Assembly: GCF_000253255.1 (NCBI RefSeq) | Contig: NC_015580.1 | Coordinates: forward strand, 837,001 to 901,000 | Length of the DNA: 64,000 nucleotides | Reading direction: 5' to 3' | DNA from: Novosphingobium sp. PP1Y | GTDB taxonomy: Bacteria; Pseudomonadota; Alphaproteobacteria; Sphingomonadales; Sphingomonadaceae | In this document: positions 43,800 to 51,836 of the stretch, one piece after another | Layout: every line of letters begins with the position of its first letter | Numbering within the stretch: the first letter of the stretch is position 1 | Program-made: the position numbers and the translations under genes | Notes under the pieces: model-generated | Told to the model about the DNA's origin: nothing | The model's database searches: none | What the model saw: the letters and a program-made list of their open reading frames with translations, nothing else

Positions 43800-43917
43800 T
43801 CGAGTACTCCCATGGTGCGCTTGCGGACGCGTTCGTGCTGCGCCATGCAGATGAAGTCCTGATCCGGCATGGCGCTTGTTCCCGCCCGTGCGAAGGCCGG
43901 ACCATGAAAGGTTGATA

Positions 43918-44670
43918 ATGAAGCAAATCGTGGCATTCGATCTCGACGGGACTCTGGCTCTCAGCAAGCAGCCGCTTACCGACGAGATGGCGCAGGCCAT
44001 GGCCGATCTTCTCGAAGTCGCTCAGGTTGCGGTGATTTCGGGCGGTGACTGGCCGCAATTCGACAAGCAGGTGGCCAGCCGGCTGCCCGGTCATGCCGAC
44101 CTCTCGCGCCTGTGGATGCTGCCGACGAGCGGTGCCAAGCTCTATGTCCATCGCGAAGGCGGCTGGAACGCCGTCTATGCCGAACTCTTCAGCGACGAGC
44201 AGAAGCAGGCCATTCTCGATGCCTTCGACGCCTCGCTCGAAGCGACCGGCTTCGTGCCCGAACAGACCTGGGGGGAGCGGATCGAGGATCGCGGAAGCCA
44301 GATCACCTTTTCCGCGCTTGGCCAGCAGGCGCCGCTTGAGGCCAAGGAAGTCTGGGATCCCGATTTCGCCAAGCGCAAGGTGATTCAGGCCGACCTGATC
44401 CAGCGCCTGCCCGGCGTTTCGATCAATCTCGGCGGGGCAACATCCGTTGACGTGACCCAGCCCGGTGTCGACAAGGCCTGGGGGCTGCGGCGCCTGTCAG
44501 AGCATAGCGGCGTCGAGGAGCGCGACATCCTCTTCATCGGCGATGCCATTTTCCCGGGCGGCAACGACTATCCCGCCAAGGCGATGGGGCTCGACACGAT
44601 CTGCGTGCGCGATCCGGCCGATACCGCCAATGTCATTGCGGCCATCGTATCCTGCCAGAAGCTGGCCTGA
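43918..44670 (+). CDS. HAD-IIB family phosphomannomutase-like enzyme
   Basis: The 250-residue protein begins IVAFDLDGTLALSKQPLTDEM, a HAD type IIB start with DxDGTL, and has SGGDWPQFDKQ, LPTSGAKLY and FIGDAIFPGGNDYPA (the acidic loop). This resembles the small phosphomannomutase (PMM) of eukaryotes and some bacteria, which converts mannose-6-phosphate to mannose-1-phosphate. The role is supported by the neighbouring manC gene. A plain sugar phosphatase is the alternative. The ATG at 43918 is preceded by AAGG. The longer frame to 43876 is not supported. Confidence 0.78.
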   Translation: MKQIVAFDLDGTLALSKQPLTDEMAQAMADLLEVAQVAVISGGDWPQFDKQVASRLPGHADLSRLWMLPTSGAKLYVHREGGWNAVYAELFSDEQKQAILDAFDASLEATGFVPEQTWGERIEDRGSQITFSALGQQAPLEAKEVWDPDFAKRKVIQADLIQRLPGVSINLGGATSVDVTQPGVDKAWGLRRLSEHSGVEERDILFIGDAIFPGGNDYPAKAMGLDTICVRDPADTANVIAAIVSCQKLA

Positions 44671-44727
44671 CTGCGCTGGAGGCAGTGACCGGTCGATGGC
44701 GGCTCCGGCCGTGAACGCGGGGCCCCG

Positions 44728-45285
44728 ATGCCGGCTTTCTACCTGACATTCATCGGCGTACTTCTCGCGGGGTTCGGTGCGCGCGATCAGGTCACGATCG
44801 CCGGACTCACGGCGCGGCAGAGGCAGCGTCCGGGCGTGTTGCTGGTCGCTCTGGTTTGCACCGGCTTGACTTCGGCATTGGCGGCATGGGCAGCCCTGAA
44901 GATGCTTCCCGTCCTGCCGCCGCCGGCGCGTGCGATCTTTGCCGGGATCGCGATCGGTTGCGCGGGTCTGGAATCGATGATCCTGGCGCCGCGCCGCAAG
45001 CCGAAGGAGCCGACCAATTCGCTCGGTGCGCTCGGCCTCGTGCTGGCCGCTGCGCAAGTGACCGACGCGGTTCGGTTCCTGATATTCGGCCTCGCAGTAG
45101 GGTTGGGCGCCCCCTTGGCGGCAGGCTCCGGCGGCTTGCTTGGGGGCCTTGTCCTCTCCATTTTTGCATGGGCGGCACCCGGCGTTCTCGATCGACCACT
45201 GGCGAAGCGCGGGCGCCGTATCGTCGGTGCCGTTCTGGTGCTGGTCGCCCTGGTGATCTTCCTGAGGGAATTCGGGCTACTGTGA
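44728..45285 (+). CDS. Small polytopic membrane protein, remotely Gdt1/UPF0016-like
   Basis: The 185-residue protein has five or six hydrophobic helices (about 5-22, 38-58, 66-84, 95-115, 122-142, 162-182) and a basic loop (RRKPKEPTN). The N-terminal GFGARDQVTIAGL is reminiscent of the E-x-G-D-K/R-T/S cation motif of UPF0016 but lacks the Glu, so this is a weak resemblance. No other family is recognised. It stands between the HAD gene and dps on the same strand. Confidence 0.5.
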   Translation: MPAFYLTFIGVLLAGFGARDQVTIAGLTARQRQRPGVLLVALVCTGLTSALAAWAALKMLPVLPPPARAIFAGIAIGCAGLESMILAPRRKPKEPTNSLGALGLVLAAAQVTDAVRFLIFGLAVGLGAPLAAGSGGLLGGLVLSIFAWAAPGVLDRPLAKRGRRIVGAVLVLVALVIFLREFGLL

Positions 45286-45368
45286 TCGGAATATCCGATT
45301 GAACCAAGTCTTTTAATGCGCGTCTTGGATTATATATTCGGATCAACATTACAGCACGAGGGATAACC

Positions 45369-45827
45369 ATGACTTCCAAGGACAACGTACAGGCCGCGCT
45401 TATCGACAGCCTCAACGGGCTTCTGGCAGACACTTTCGCGCTCTATGTGAAGACCAAGAACTTTCACTGGCATGTGAAGGGCCCTCAGTTTCGTGACCTG
45501 CATCTGCTGTTCGACGAACATGCGACGGAAATCTTCGCGCTGACCGACCTTGTGGCGGAGCGCGTGCGCAAGCAGGGCGGAAAGACCCTCACCAGTCCCG
45601 ATGCGATCTCGGCCAAGACCCGCATCAAGCCTCAGGATTCGACCGACCTCGATGCGATGGCGATGGTCAGGGAACTGCGTGACGACAATCTCGCCTATGT
45701 CGAGCGTCTGCGCGAAGTGAAGGCCGCGGCCGGCGAAGCGGGCGACAATGCCACCGACGGCATCGTCGACGACTGGACCGATCAGGCCGAACAGCGCGCC
45801 TGGTTCCTGCGCGAAATTCTCGCCTGA
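45369..45827 (+). CDS. dps: Dps-family ferritin-like protein
   Basis: The 152-residue four-helix-bundle protein has the intersubunit ferroxidase pattern: FHWHVKG (H33), FRDLHLLFDEH (H45), then LTDLVAERV (D60, E64). It binds and oxidises Fe(II) with peroxide and protects DNA as a dodecamer. GAGGGATAACC before the ATG is a strong ribosome site. A ferroxidase and DNA-protecting role in stress is known for the family. A hairpin follows the stop. Confidence 0.92.
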   Translation: MTSKDNVQAALIDSLNGLLADTFALYVKTKNFHWHVKGPQFRDLHLLFDEHATEIFALTDLVAERVRKQGGKTLTSPDAISAKTRIKPQDSTDLDAMAMVRELRDDNLAYVERLREVKAAAGEAGDNATDGIVDDWTDQAEQRAWFLREILA

Positions 45828-45839
45828 CGGAGAAATGGC

Positions 45840-45863
45840 GGGCGGCGATCCGGTTCGCCGCCC
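45840..45863 (+). terminator. Hairpin after dps, possible terminator
   Basis: GGGCGGCGA / TCGCCGCCC arms (45840-45848 and 45855-45863) with loop TCCGGT, about 13 bases after the dps stop. There is no T-run, so termination would be only partial or Rho-assisted. Confidence 0.4.
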
Positions 45864-45943
45864 CCATCCAGTCCATTTCCGGGACGGGCAAAAGGCCCTT
45901 CAACCCCCACGACAAATTGATCGCGCGCTGCTAGAGCGCGTCG

Positions 45944-46564
45944 ATGCCCAAGATCCAGATTATCGAGAACGCCGACGACAAGGCGATTGCCGAATGGTTC
46001 GCGCAGCGCCTGCGGGCGGCCCTGTCGCTCACCTCCGACCAGATCGCCGTGACCGTGCCGGGCGGATCGACGCCGTTTCCGATCTTCGACCTGCTGGCGA
46101 AGATGAACCTGCCCTGGCACCGCATTGCCGTGTGGCCGGGTGACGACCGTATCGTCGAAGAGGAACATCCCGCCTCGAACGTCGGCAAGATCCGCTCCCG
46201 CCTCGAACCGGTCGGGGCGCAGATCGTTCCGTTGACGGAGGACGCACAGCCCCCGCATTTCGCCGTCGCGTGGTTGGGGATGGGCGGTGACGGGCACATT
46301 GCCTCGCTCTTTCCGAACACCGATCCGCAGGCCAACGATCGTTATGCGGTGCGGCGCCTGACGCCCGACCCGCTTCCGCCAGAAGCGCCGTTCGATCGCG
46401 TGAGCCTGACGATCCCCTCGCTGCTCGACAGCGACGAGATCATGTTCGTCATCCGCGGCGCCGACAAGCGCGCGGTCCTCGACGGCGCGATTCGGGGCGA
46501 GCACGATCTTCCGGTCGCCCGCCTGCTGGGTGCTGCCCGCCACAAGGTGACCTGCTTTTGCTGA
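45944..46564 (+). CDS. pgl: 6-phosphogluconolactonase
   Basis: The 206-residue protein has the N-terminal VTVPGGSTPFPIFDLL (about residues 37-52), WPGDDRIV, SNVGKIRS and LGMGGDGHIASLFP (about 111-124), the conserved Pgl/NagB-type sequence. It hydrolyses 6-phosphogluconolactone to 6-phosphogluconate, feeding the Entner-Doudoroff or pentose phosphate route. No zwf or edd gene is adjacent, unlike many alphaproteobacteria. The NUDIX gene begins inside its last 7 bases. Confidence 0.9.
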   Translation: MPKIQIIENADDKAIAEWFAQRLRAALSLTSDQIAVTVPGGSTPFPIFDLLAKMNLPWHRIAVWPGDDRIVEEEHPASNVGKIRSRLEPVGAQIVPLTEDAQPPHFAVAWLGMGGDGHIASLFPNTDPQANDRYAVRRLTPDPLPPEAPFDRVSLTIPSLLDSDEIMFVIRGADKRAVLDGAIRGEHDLPVARLLGAARHKVTCFC

Positions 46565-47061
46565 CGGGATTGCCAGCGCCGTTGCACCGCGGGCTGTACC
46601 GTCTCGCATATAGGGTGCGGCGCATGATCTGGACCCTCCGGCGGCCGACCGTCGAGGGCGTTCGCGTGCTTGCGTTCGATGCGCGCGGCCATTTGTTGAT
46701 GCAACGTCACTCTTATGGTCCGGACGACTGGATGTTTCCCGGCGGCGGCTTGGACAGGGGCGAGCATCCCCTTGTCGCCGCCGAAAGAGAGCTTCGCGAG
46801 GAGACAGGCTGCAAACTCGACGGTGCGCGTGAGATCCAGACGGTAGTCGAGGACCTGTTTGGCGCCACGAACATTGTCCATGTCGTGATCGGACGAACGG
46901 ACAGCGTGCCGGTGCCCGACGCTCGTGAGGTCATCGAGGCAGAATTCTTTCCCCTCGATTCGCTGCCCGAGCGCATGACGGACGATCTGCGGCAGGGTCT
47001 GCAGCTCTGGATGGAAACGTACAGGCGGGCCTGCGCCGAAGGGACGCCCGCCTCTAAGTAG
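46558..47061 (+). CDS. NUDIX hydrolase
   Basis: The 167-residue protein has the full NUDIX box at residues 62-84 (GGGLDRGEH, then RELREETG with the metal-binding E-E-x-G). PGG precedes it, and the sequence after it ends EFFPLDSLPE. It probably hydrolyses a nucleoside diphosphate derivative. The specificity is not predictable. The TTG at 46558 overlaps the pgl stop by 7 bp and has AAGGTG about nine bases upstream; an internal ATG at 46624 would lose 22 residues. Confidence 0.88.
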   Translation: MLTGLPAPLHRGLYRLAYRVRRMIWTLRRPTVEGVRVLAFDARGHLLMQRHSYGPDDWMFPGGGLDRGEHPLVAAERELREETGCKLDGAREIQTVVEDLFGATNIVHVVIGRTDSVPVPDAREVIEAEFFPLDSLPERMTDDLRQGLQLWMETYRRACAEGTPASK

Positions 47062-47104
47062 CTCCGGGGATGAACTGGCGGGGGCCGGACTGGCCCTGAC
47101 GATC

Positions 47105-48229
47105 TCAGAGCAACGAGAGTTGTCCGTCCTTCGCGTCCCTTGCGACGGCTTCTTCGCGTTCGAGGGCCGACAGGGTCAGGCCCATCAGCCGGATCGGCTG
47201 GGGCAGGGGCATGAGGTCATCCAGCAGGGCATGGCCGATCTGTCCGAATTCTTCCTTGCCCGTCACGAAATGGGAAAGCGACCGGGCGCGGGTGATCGTG
47301 CGGAAGTCGGCGTAGCGCAGCTTCAGGGTGATCGTGCGCCCGCGCGTCTCGGCGCGTTCGATGCGGTCCCAGACGATGTCGATGATCGAGTCCATCGTTT
47401 CGCGCAGCGCATCTGCCCGGGCAATGTCCTCGAAGAAGGTCCTCTCGCCTCCCACCGACTTGCGTGGGCGATTGGCGCGGACCTGCCGCAGGTCGACACC
47501 GCGGGCGGCGCGGTAGAGGTATTCGGCAAAGCTGCCGAAATGCTGGCGCAGGAAGTGGATGTCCTTCCCGCGCAGGTCCGCACCGGTTTCGATGCCCAGT
47601 CGCGCCATCTTTTCGGCCCCGCGCGGACCCACGCCGTGGAAGCGGCGCACGGGCAACATGGCCACGAAGGCCGCGCCTTCTCCGGGGCGTATCACGCACA
47701 GCCCGTCCGGCTTGTTCTGGTCGCTGGCCAGCTTGGCAAGGAACTTGTTGTAGGAAACTCCGGCGCTGGCGGTCAGCCCGGTTTCGGATTTGATGCGGCG
47801 GCGGATTTCCTCGGCAATGCGGGTGGCCGAGCCCAACCCCTTGAGGTCTGCGGTAACATCCAGATAGGCTTCGTCGAGCGAGAGCGGTTCGACATGCGGC
47901 GTGTACTCGTGAAATATCGCCCGGATCTGCTGGCTGACGGCGCGATAGACTTCGAAGCGCGGCTTGCGGAAGATCAGGCCGGGGCATTGCCTCGCCGCCC
48001 GAGTGGAAGGCATGGCAGAGCGAACGCCGAACTTGCGTGCTTCGTAACTGGCGGCCGCCACGACGCCGCGCCCGGATGAGCCGCCGACTGCGACCGGCTT
48101 TCCGCGCAGCTCGGGATCGTCTCGCTGTTCGACGCTGGCATAGAAGGCATCCATATCGACATGGATGATCTTGCGAAGGCCGTCGGCCTCTTCCTCGCCG
48201 TCTGCCGATTCTCCATCACGCGGTGACAT
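47105..48229 (-). CDS. dinB: DNA polymerase IV (Y-family)
   Basis: The 374-residue enzyme has DMDAFYASVEQ (the first carboxylates), SLDEAYLDV (D-E catalytic pair), the little-finger region and a C-terminal QLSLL, the clamp-binding motif. It copies past DNA lesions and makes errors on undamaged DNA. In-frame ATGs at 48229, 48235 and an upstream frame to 48310 are possible. 48229 is chosen only because residues before it are unconserved. No LexA box was found by eye in the divergent region. It faces away from the MFS gene. Confidence 0.93.
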   Translation of the reverse strand: MSPRDGESADGEEEADGLRKIIHVDMDAFYASVEQRDDPELRGKPVAVGGSSGRGVVAAASYEARKFGVRSAMPSTRAARQCPGLIFRKPRFEVYRAVSQQIRAIFHEYTPHVEPLSLDEAYLDVTADLKGLGSATRIAEEIRRRIKSETGLTASAGVSYNKFLAKLASDQNKPDGLCVIRPGEGAAFVAMLPVRRFHGVGPRGAEKMARLGIETGADLRGKDIHFLRQHFGSFAEYLYRAARGVDLRQVRANRPRKSVGGERTFFEDIARADALRETMDSIIDIVWDRIERAETRGRTITLKLRYADFRTITRARSLSHFVTGKEEFGQIGHALLDDLMPLPQPIRLMGLTLSALEREEAVARDAKDGQLSLL

Positions 48230-48309
48230 GGGCATCGATATAGGGCCGATTGCACGCAGGATGCCATCATCTGTTAGAATTTGCTGGCAAGGTGAAAATT
48301 CTTGCTGCA

Positions 48310-49584
48310 ATGCGCAATCCTATGTCGACCCCCCAGGCAAAAACGGATTCTGTTCCGAGCTCCGGCGTGGAGTTTGTCATCCTGCTCGCGTCATTCCAGG
48401 CGCTGCAGGGGCTTGCGATTGACGTCATGCTGCCGGCGCTCGGGTCGATTTCAGCCGATCTGAAGCTGACCGATCCCAACGATCGCCAGCTCATAGTCGG
48501 CGTGTTTCTCATATGCAGCGGGCTGGGTTCTCTGATCCCCGGCTCGCTGGCCGACCGTTTCGGCCGCAAGCCGGTGCTTACCTTTTCCCTGTGCGCCTAT
48601 GTTCTGGCATCGCTCGCCTGCGCAGTGGCCTCGGACTTCACGCTGCTGTTGGTCGCGCGGGGCCTGATGGGGGGCTTGAGCGCTGCCCTGATGGTCATGC
48701 CGATGACGATCATTCGCGACCGCTTCGAAGGCGACCAGATGGCGCGCATGCAGTCGCTGGTGGCAATGACATTCATGGTTATTCCGATGATCGCGCCGAT
48801 GCTGGGCCAGACGGTCATGCTGTTCGCCGGATGGCGCTGGATCTTCGGTATCATGGCAGTGCTGGGTACGGCCGTGATGATCTGGATGCTGCTGCGCCTG
48901 CCCGAGACGCTCGATCCTGAGCACAGGCAGGAAATTCGCCCGGTCGTCATCCTGCGCAACATGGCCTCGGCGCTGACCGTGCGCGAATCGATCGGCTATA
49001 TCGTCGGGATGGCGCTCGTTCAGTCGGCGCTGTTCGGTTACATCAACAGCGCGCAGCAGTTGGTCGGAGAGCATTTCGGGGCAGGCCTCATGTTCCCGAT
49101 GATCTTTGGCGGCATGGCGCTGGTCATGGCCGTCGCCAACTTCGCGAATTCGCGCATCGTCGAACGCTACGGCGCACGGCGCGTCTCGCAGTCTGCTCTG
49201 ATCGCCTACATCGTCGCCGCAGCCGTTCATCTGGGCATAGCGATGAGCGGGTCGGACACCTTGTGGGTCTTCGTGCCGCTGATGACATTCAGTATCTGCA
49301 TGATGGCGTTCATCAGCGCCAACTTCCAGTCGATCAGCCTGCAGCCTTTCGCTCGTACCGCGGGGGCGGCTTCTTCGATCATGTCTTTCATTCGCCTTCT
49401 GGTCGGCGCTTCGCTCGGCGCGCTGATCGGCCAGGCCTATGACGGGACGGCACGGCCGATCTTCGCCTCGATGCTGGTGGCCGGCGCAGTCTCCCTGGCA
49501 GCGGTGATCTATTCGGAACGCGGAAAACTGTTCCGCAGGCTCAACTATCCGCCGGGCTACTACCCGCCGGGCAAGCGGCCCTGA
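48310..49584 (+). CDS. MFS transporter, Bcr/CflA drug-resistance type
   Basis: The 424-residue protein has about twelve hydrophobic helices. The early part has DVMLPALGSISADL and the cytoplasmic loop GSLADRFGRKPVLTFS, the MFS motif A. The middle has the long loop between helices 6 and 7 (LPETLDPEHRQE). This arrangement (DxxLPALP-like N-terminus) is typical of Bcr/CflA exporters. The substrate is unknown. The ATG at 48310 is chosen. ATG 48322 or the frame to 48250 are alternatives, and no strong ribosome site decides. It diverges from dinB. Confidence 0.86.
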   Translation: MRNPMSTPQAKTDSVPSSGVEFVILLASFQALQGLAIDVMLPALGSISADLKLTDPNDRQLIVGVFLICSGLGSLIPGSLADRFGRKPVLTFSLCAYVLASLACAVASDFTLLLVARGLMGGLSAALMVMPMTIIRDRFEGDQMARMQSLVAMTFMVIPMIAPMLGQTVMLFAGWRWIFGIMAVLGTAVMIWMLLRLPETLDPEHRQEIRPVVILRNMASALTVRESIGYIVGMALVQSALFGYINSAQQLVGEHFGAGLMFPMIFGGMALVMAVANFANSRIVERYGARRVSQSALIAYIVAAAVHLGIAMSGSDTLWVFVPLMTFSICMMAFISANFQSISLQPFARTAGAASSIMSFIRLLVGASLGALIGQAYDGTARPIFASMLVAGAVSLAAVIYSERGKLFRRLNYPPGYYPPGKRP

Positions 49585-49824
49585 ACCGCGGCCCGAAACA
49601 ACTTCTGCAGGTCATCGCACCAGAGGACCACTCGATAGCAACGCGGTTGCTGGTCGGCTTCAGGGCAGGCAAGGTCTTCCTGCAATTGCGAATTGCCCCT
49701 TTGCAAATCGCGCTGCGGCCCTTCGGGTTCGTCCTTTACAGAACGCCCTGCGCCTTCAATTGGCGGCACGGGTCGATGGGACGTTTGGGCACATGAATAG
49801 CCGAATGCACAGCTGCGGGCGTGG

Positions 49825-50778
49825 CTAGCGCCGTGCCAGTGCGGCCAGTTCCCTGCGCGAAAGCGCAGGGTTCGCGGCCGGAGCTGGCGTAAGGCACGCT
49901 TCACCGAAAGCCTTGAGCAGCATCCCCAGCTTTTCCGGTCGCGTGGTGGTGACCCGGTGGTCCCAGGCATGTGCGCCCAGCGCTTCCACCTTGCGCGCGA
50001 TGCCGCCGTAGATGTTTGCCGCGGACAACACCGCCCAGCGCTGGCGTAAGGCTAGGCGGGTCGCGCCGACGCGCGCCGATGCCTCGTAGCCGCGGGCCAG
50101 CTCGCAGGCCCGTGCCACCATCGGCACGAGGGCATGCCGGTAATGCGGCTTGGTGACTTCGCCGGGCGGAATGTCCGCCTCGGCCAGCCATTCGACCGGC
50201 AGGTAGCAGCGCCCGGCGGCATCGTCTTCCCAGACGTCGCGCACGATATTGGCCAGCTGAAAGGCTATCCCCAGGTCGCAGGCCCGGTCCAGCGTGTCGT
50301 CGTCATCGGGAGAAACGCCCATTACGGCGGCCATCAGCACGCCGACGGCGCCCGCGACGTGATAGCAGTAGCGCAGCATGTCCGCCTCGCTGCGGGGACG
50401 CCATTCGGCCGCGTCGAGCGCGAACCCGGCAATGACGTCCTCGATCATCGCGCGGGTGAGGGGCACTTCGCGCAGGAGCTGGGCCAGCGCGTCGAACGCC
50501 ATGCTGCCGGTCTGTTCGCCGGCGATGGCCAGTTCGGTCAGGGTCCGGATCGTCGCCAGCCGCGCCTCGGGATCGAGCCGGGAGGCGCCGGGGATGCTTG
50601 CGTGACCGTGGTCCTGGTTGTCGGCGATGTCGTCGCAGGCGCGGCACCAGGCGTAGAGCAGCCAGACGCGTTCGCGCGTGGTGCGATCGAACAGGCGACT
50701 GGCCGCCGCAAAGCTCTTCGAGCCCTTGCGGATCGACTGGCGCGCCGCCGCGACGAGTTCGCTGCGTGTCGCGGTCAT
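49825..50778 (-). CDS. crtB: Phytoene synthase
   Basis: The 317-residue enzyme condenses two GGPP molecules to phytoene. Both Asp-rich motifs are present: DDIAD at 49-53 in YAWCRACDDIAD, and DVWED at 181-185 in LANIVRDVWED. RCYLP follows, with L-P spacing as in squalene/phytoene synthases. It is the last gene of the carotenoid operon. The 37-bp gap after the LOG gene contains no obvious terminator. The 240-bp region between its stop and the MFS stop holds no other gene that I can support. Confidence 0.96.
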   Translation of the reverse strand: MTATRSELVAAARQSIRKGSKSFAAASRLFDRTTRERVWLLYAWCRACDDIADNQDHGHASIPGASRLDPEARLATIRTLTELAIAGEQTGSMAFDALAQLLREVPLTRAMIEDVIAGFALDAAEWRPRSEADMLRYCYHVAGAVGVLMAAVMGVSPDDDDTLDRACDLGIAFQLANIVRDVWEDDAAGRCYLPVEWLAEADIPPGEVTKPHYRHALVPMVARACELARGYEASARVGATRLALRQRWAVLSAANIYGGIARKVEALGAHAWDHRVTTTRPEKLGMLLKAFGEACLTPAPAANPALSRRELAALARR

Positions 50779-50815
50779 GCCGGGATGGCGGCGCCGTTTT
50801 CAGTCGGATCGAGGG

Positions 50816-51397
50816 TCACAGGGTGTCCGGGTTCATCTTGGTGATCGGCGTGATCGGTTCGTGCGCGTGCATGCGTTCGAGCAGCAGGTCCAGTTCGCCT
50901 TCGGCCATGATGATGCCCTGGTGGGCGGGCCGTACGAAGCCGACTTCGGCCATGTGGCGATTGAAGGCGAGCAACCCGTCATAGAAGTCGAAGGCGTTGA
51001 GCACGCCCACCGGCTTGCTGTGATAGCCAAGCTGGGCCCAGCTTACCGCTTCCCACAATTCGTCCATCGTGCCCACGCCGCCGGGCAGGATCAGGAAGCC
51101 GTCGGAAAGACGGGCGAAGGCGGCCTTGCGTTCATGCATCGTGGCGACCACCTGCAGCTCGGTGCAGTCGTAGTTCGCGACTTCGCCGCTGACGAGCGCC
51201 TCGGGGATGACGCCGATGACTTCGCCGCCAGCAGCCAGCGCCGAGGAGGCGATTGCGCCCATCAGGCCAAGCCGGCCGCCGCCATAGACGACGCCGATGC
51301 CGCGGCGGGCGAGTTCCGCGCCGACGCTGTGGGCGAGCGCAAGATAGCGCGGATCGGACGGGGAAGCGGAGCCGCAGTAAACGGCAAGGCGTTTCAT
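50816..51397 (-). CDS. LOG family protein (nucleoside monophosphate phosphoribohydrolase-like)
   Basis: The 193-residue Rossmann-fold protein has GGGRLGLMGAIASSA (about 39-53), MHERKAAF (87-94) and the signature PGGVGTMDE (105-113), the LOG/TIGR00730 motif. Plant and bacterial LOG enzymes release the base from cytokinin riboside monophosphates or AMP. The bacterial role is not well understood. It is embedded in the carotenoid operon between the Tdi1-like gene (1-bp gap) and crtB. Its coupling to carotenoid genes is not explained by any known pathway. Confidence 0.88.
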   Translation of the reverse strand: MKRLAVYCGSASPSDPRYLALAHSVGAELARRGIGVVYGGGRLGLMGAIASSALAAGGEVIGVIPEALVSGEVANYDCTELQVVATMHERKAAFARLSDGFLILPGGVGTMDELWEAVSWAQLGYHSKPVGVLNAFDFYDGLLAFNRHMAEVGFVRPAHQGIIMAEGELDLLLERMHAHEPITPITKMNPDTL

Positions 51398-51398
51398 G

Positions 51399-51836
51399 TC
51401 AGTCGTTGCTCTTCAGCTTGATCGGGGTGTTGTCCGCCATGTTGCGGGTCTGCCACGCCACCTGTCCGGCGAACGAGATCAGCTCGGCGAGCGGCATCAC
51501 CGTCAGGTTCTCGACGCCGTAGTCTCCGGCGAGCAGCGCATCGGGCGTGAGGGTATAGACTTCCTCGGCTTCCGGCGGGCCCAGGCGTTCCTGCGCGGCC
51601 TGCACCAGCTTTTCGGCCTGCCAGACCAGCGAGACTTCGGGGTCGGCCAGGTACTGGCGCGCCTGTTCCTCGCCGCCCAGGCAGATCAGCTCGCGGGTTT
51701 CCGGGTCGAGGTAGTGGATCGTGCCCGCGGTGTCCGAAAGCAGCAGGTGACCCATGCGACTGACCGCGATGATCTCGGCGAAGTCGACGCCGGTCCATCC
51801 CCAGTCTCCGCGCAGGGCATTCATGACGCGGTTCAT
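51399..51836 (-). CDS. T6SS-immunity Tdi1 / DUF1851-like protein
   Basis: The 145-residue protein has GHLLLSDTAGTIHYLDPETR (about 29-48) and ELICLGGEEQ, the sequence style of the DUF1851 / Tdi1 C-terminal domain that I recall. It has no toxin partner nearby. The ATG at 51836 overlaps the crtI stop (51833-51836). It sits inside the carotenoid operon. A bigger open frame covers it in the same frame up to 52826, antisense-like over crtI, and is not real. Function unknown. Confidence 0.6.
   Translation of the reverse strand: MNRVMNALRGDWGWTGVDFAEIIAVSRMGHLLLSDTAGTIHYLDPETRELICLGGEEQARQYLADPEVSLVWQAEKLVQAAQERLGPPEAEEVYTLTPDALLAGDYGVENLTVMPLAELISFAGQVAWQTRNMADNTPIKLKSND

Noticed and set aside
48229..48310. 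LexA box in the dinB/MFS divergent region
   Set aside because: No GAAC-N7-GTTC-type or GTTC-N7-GTTC site was found by eye, so SOS control of dinB is not claimed.
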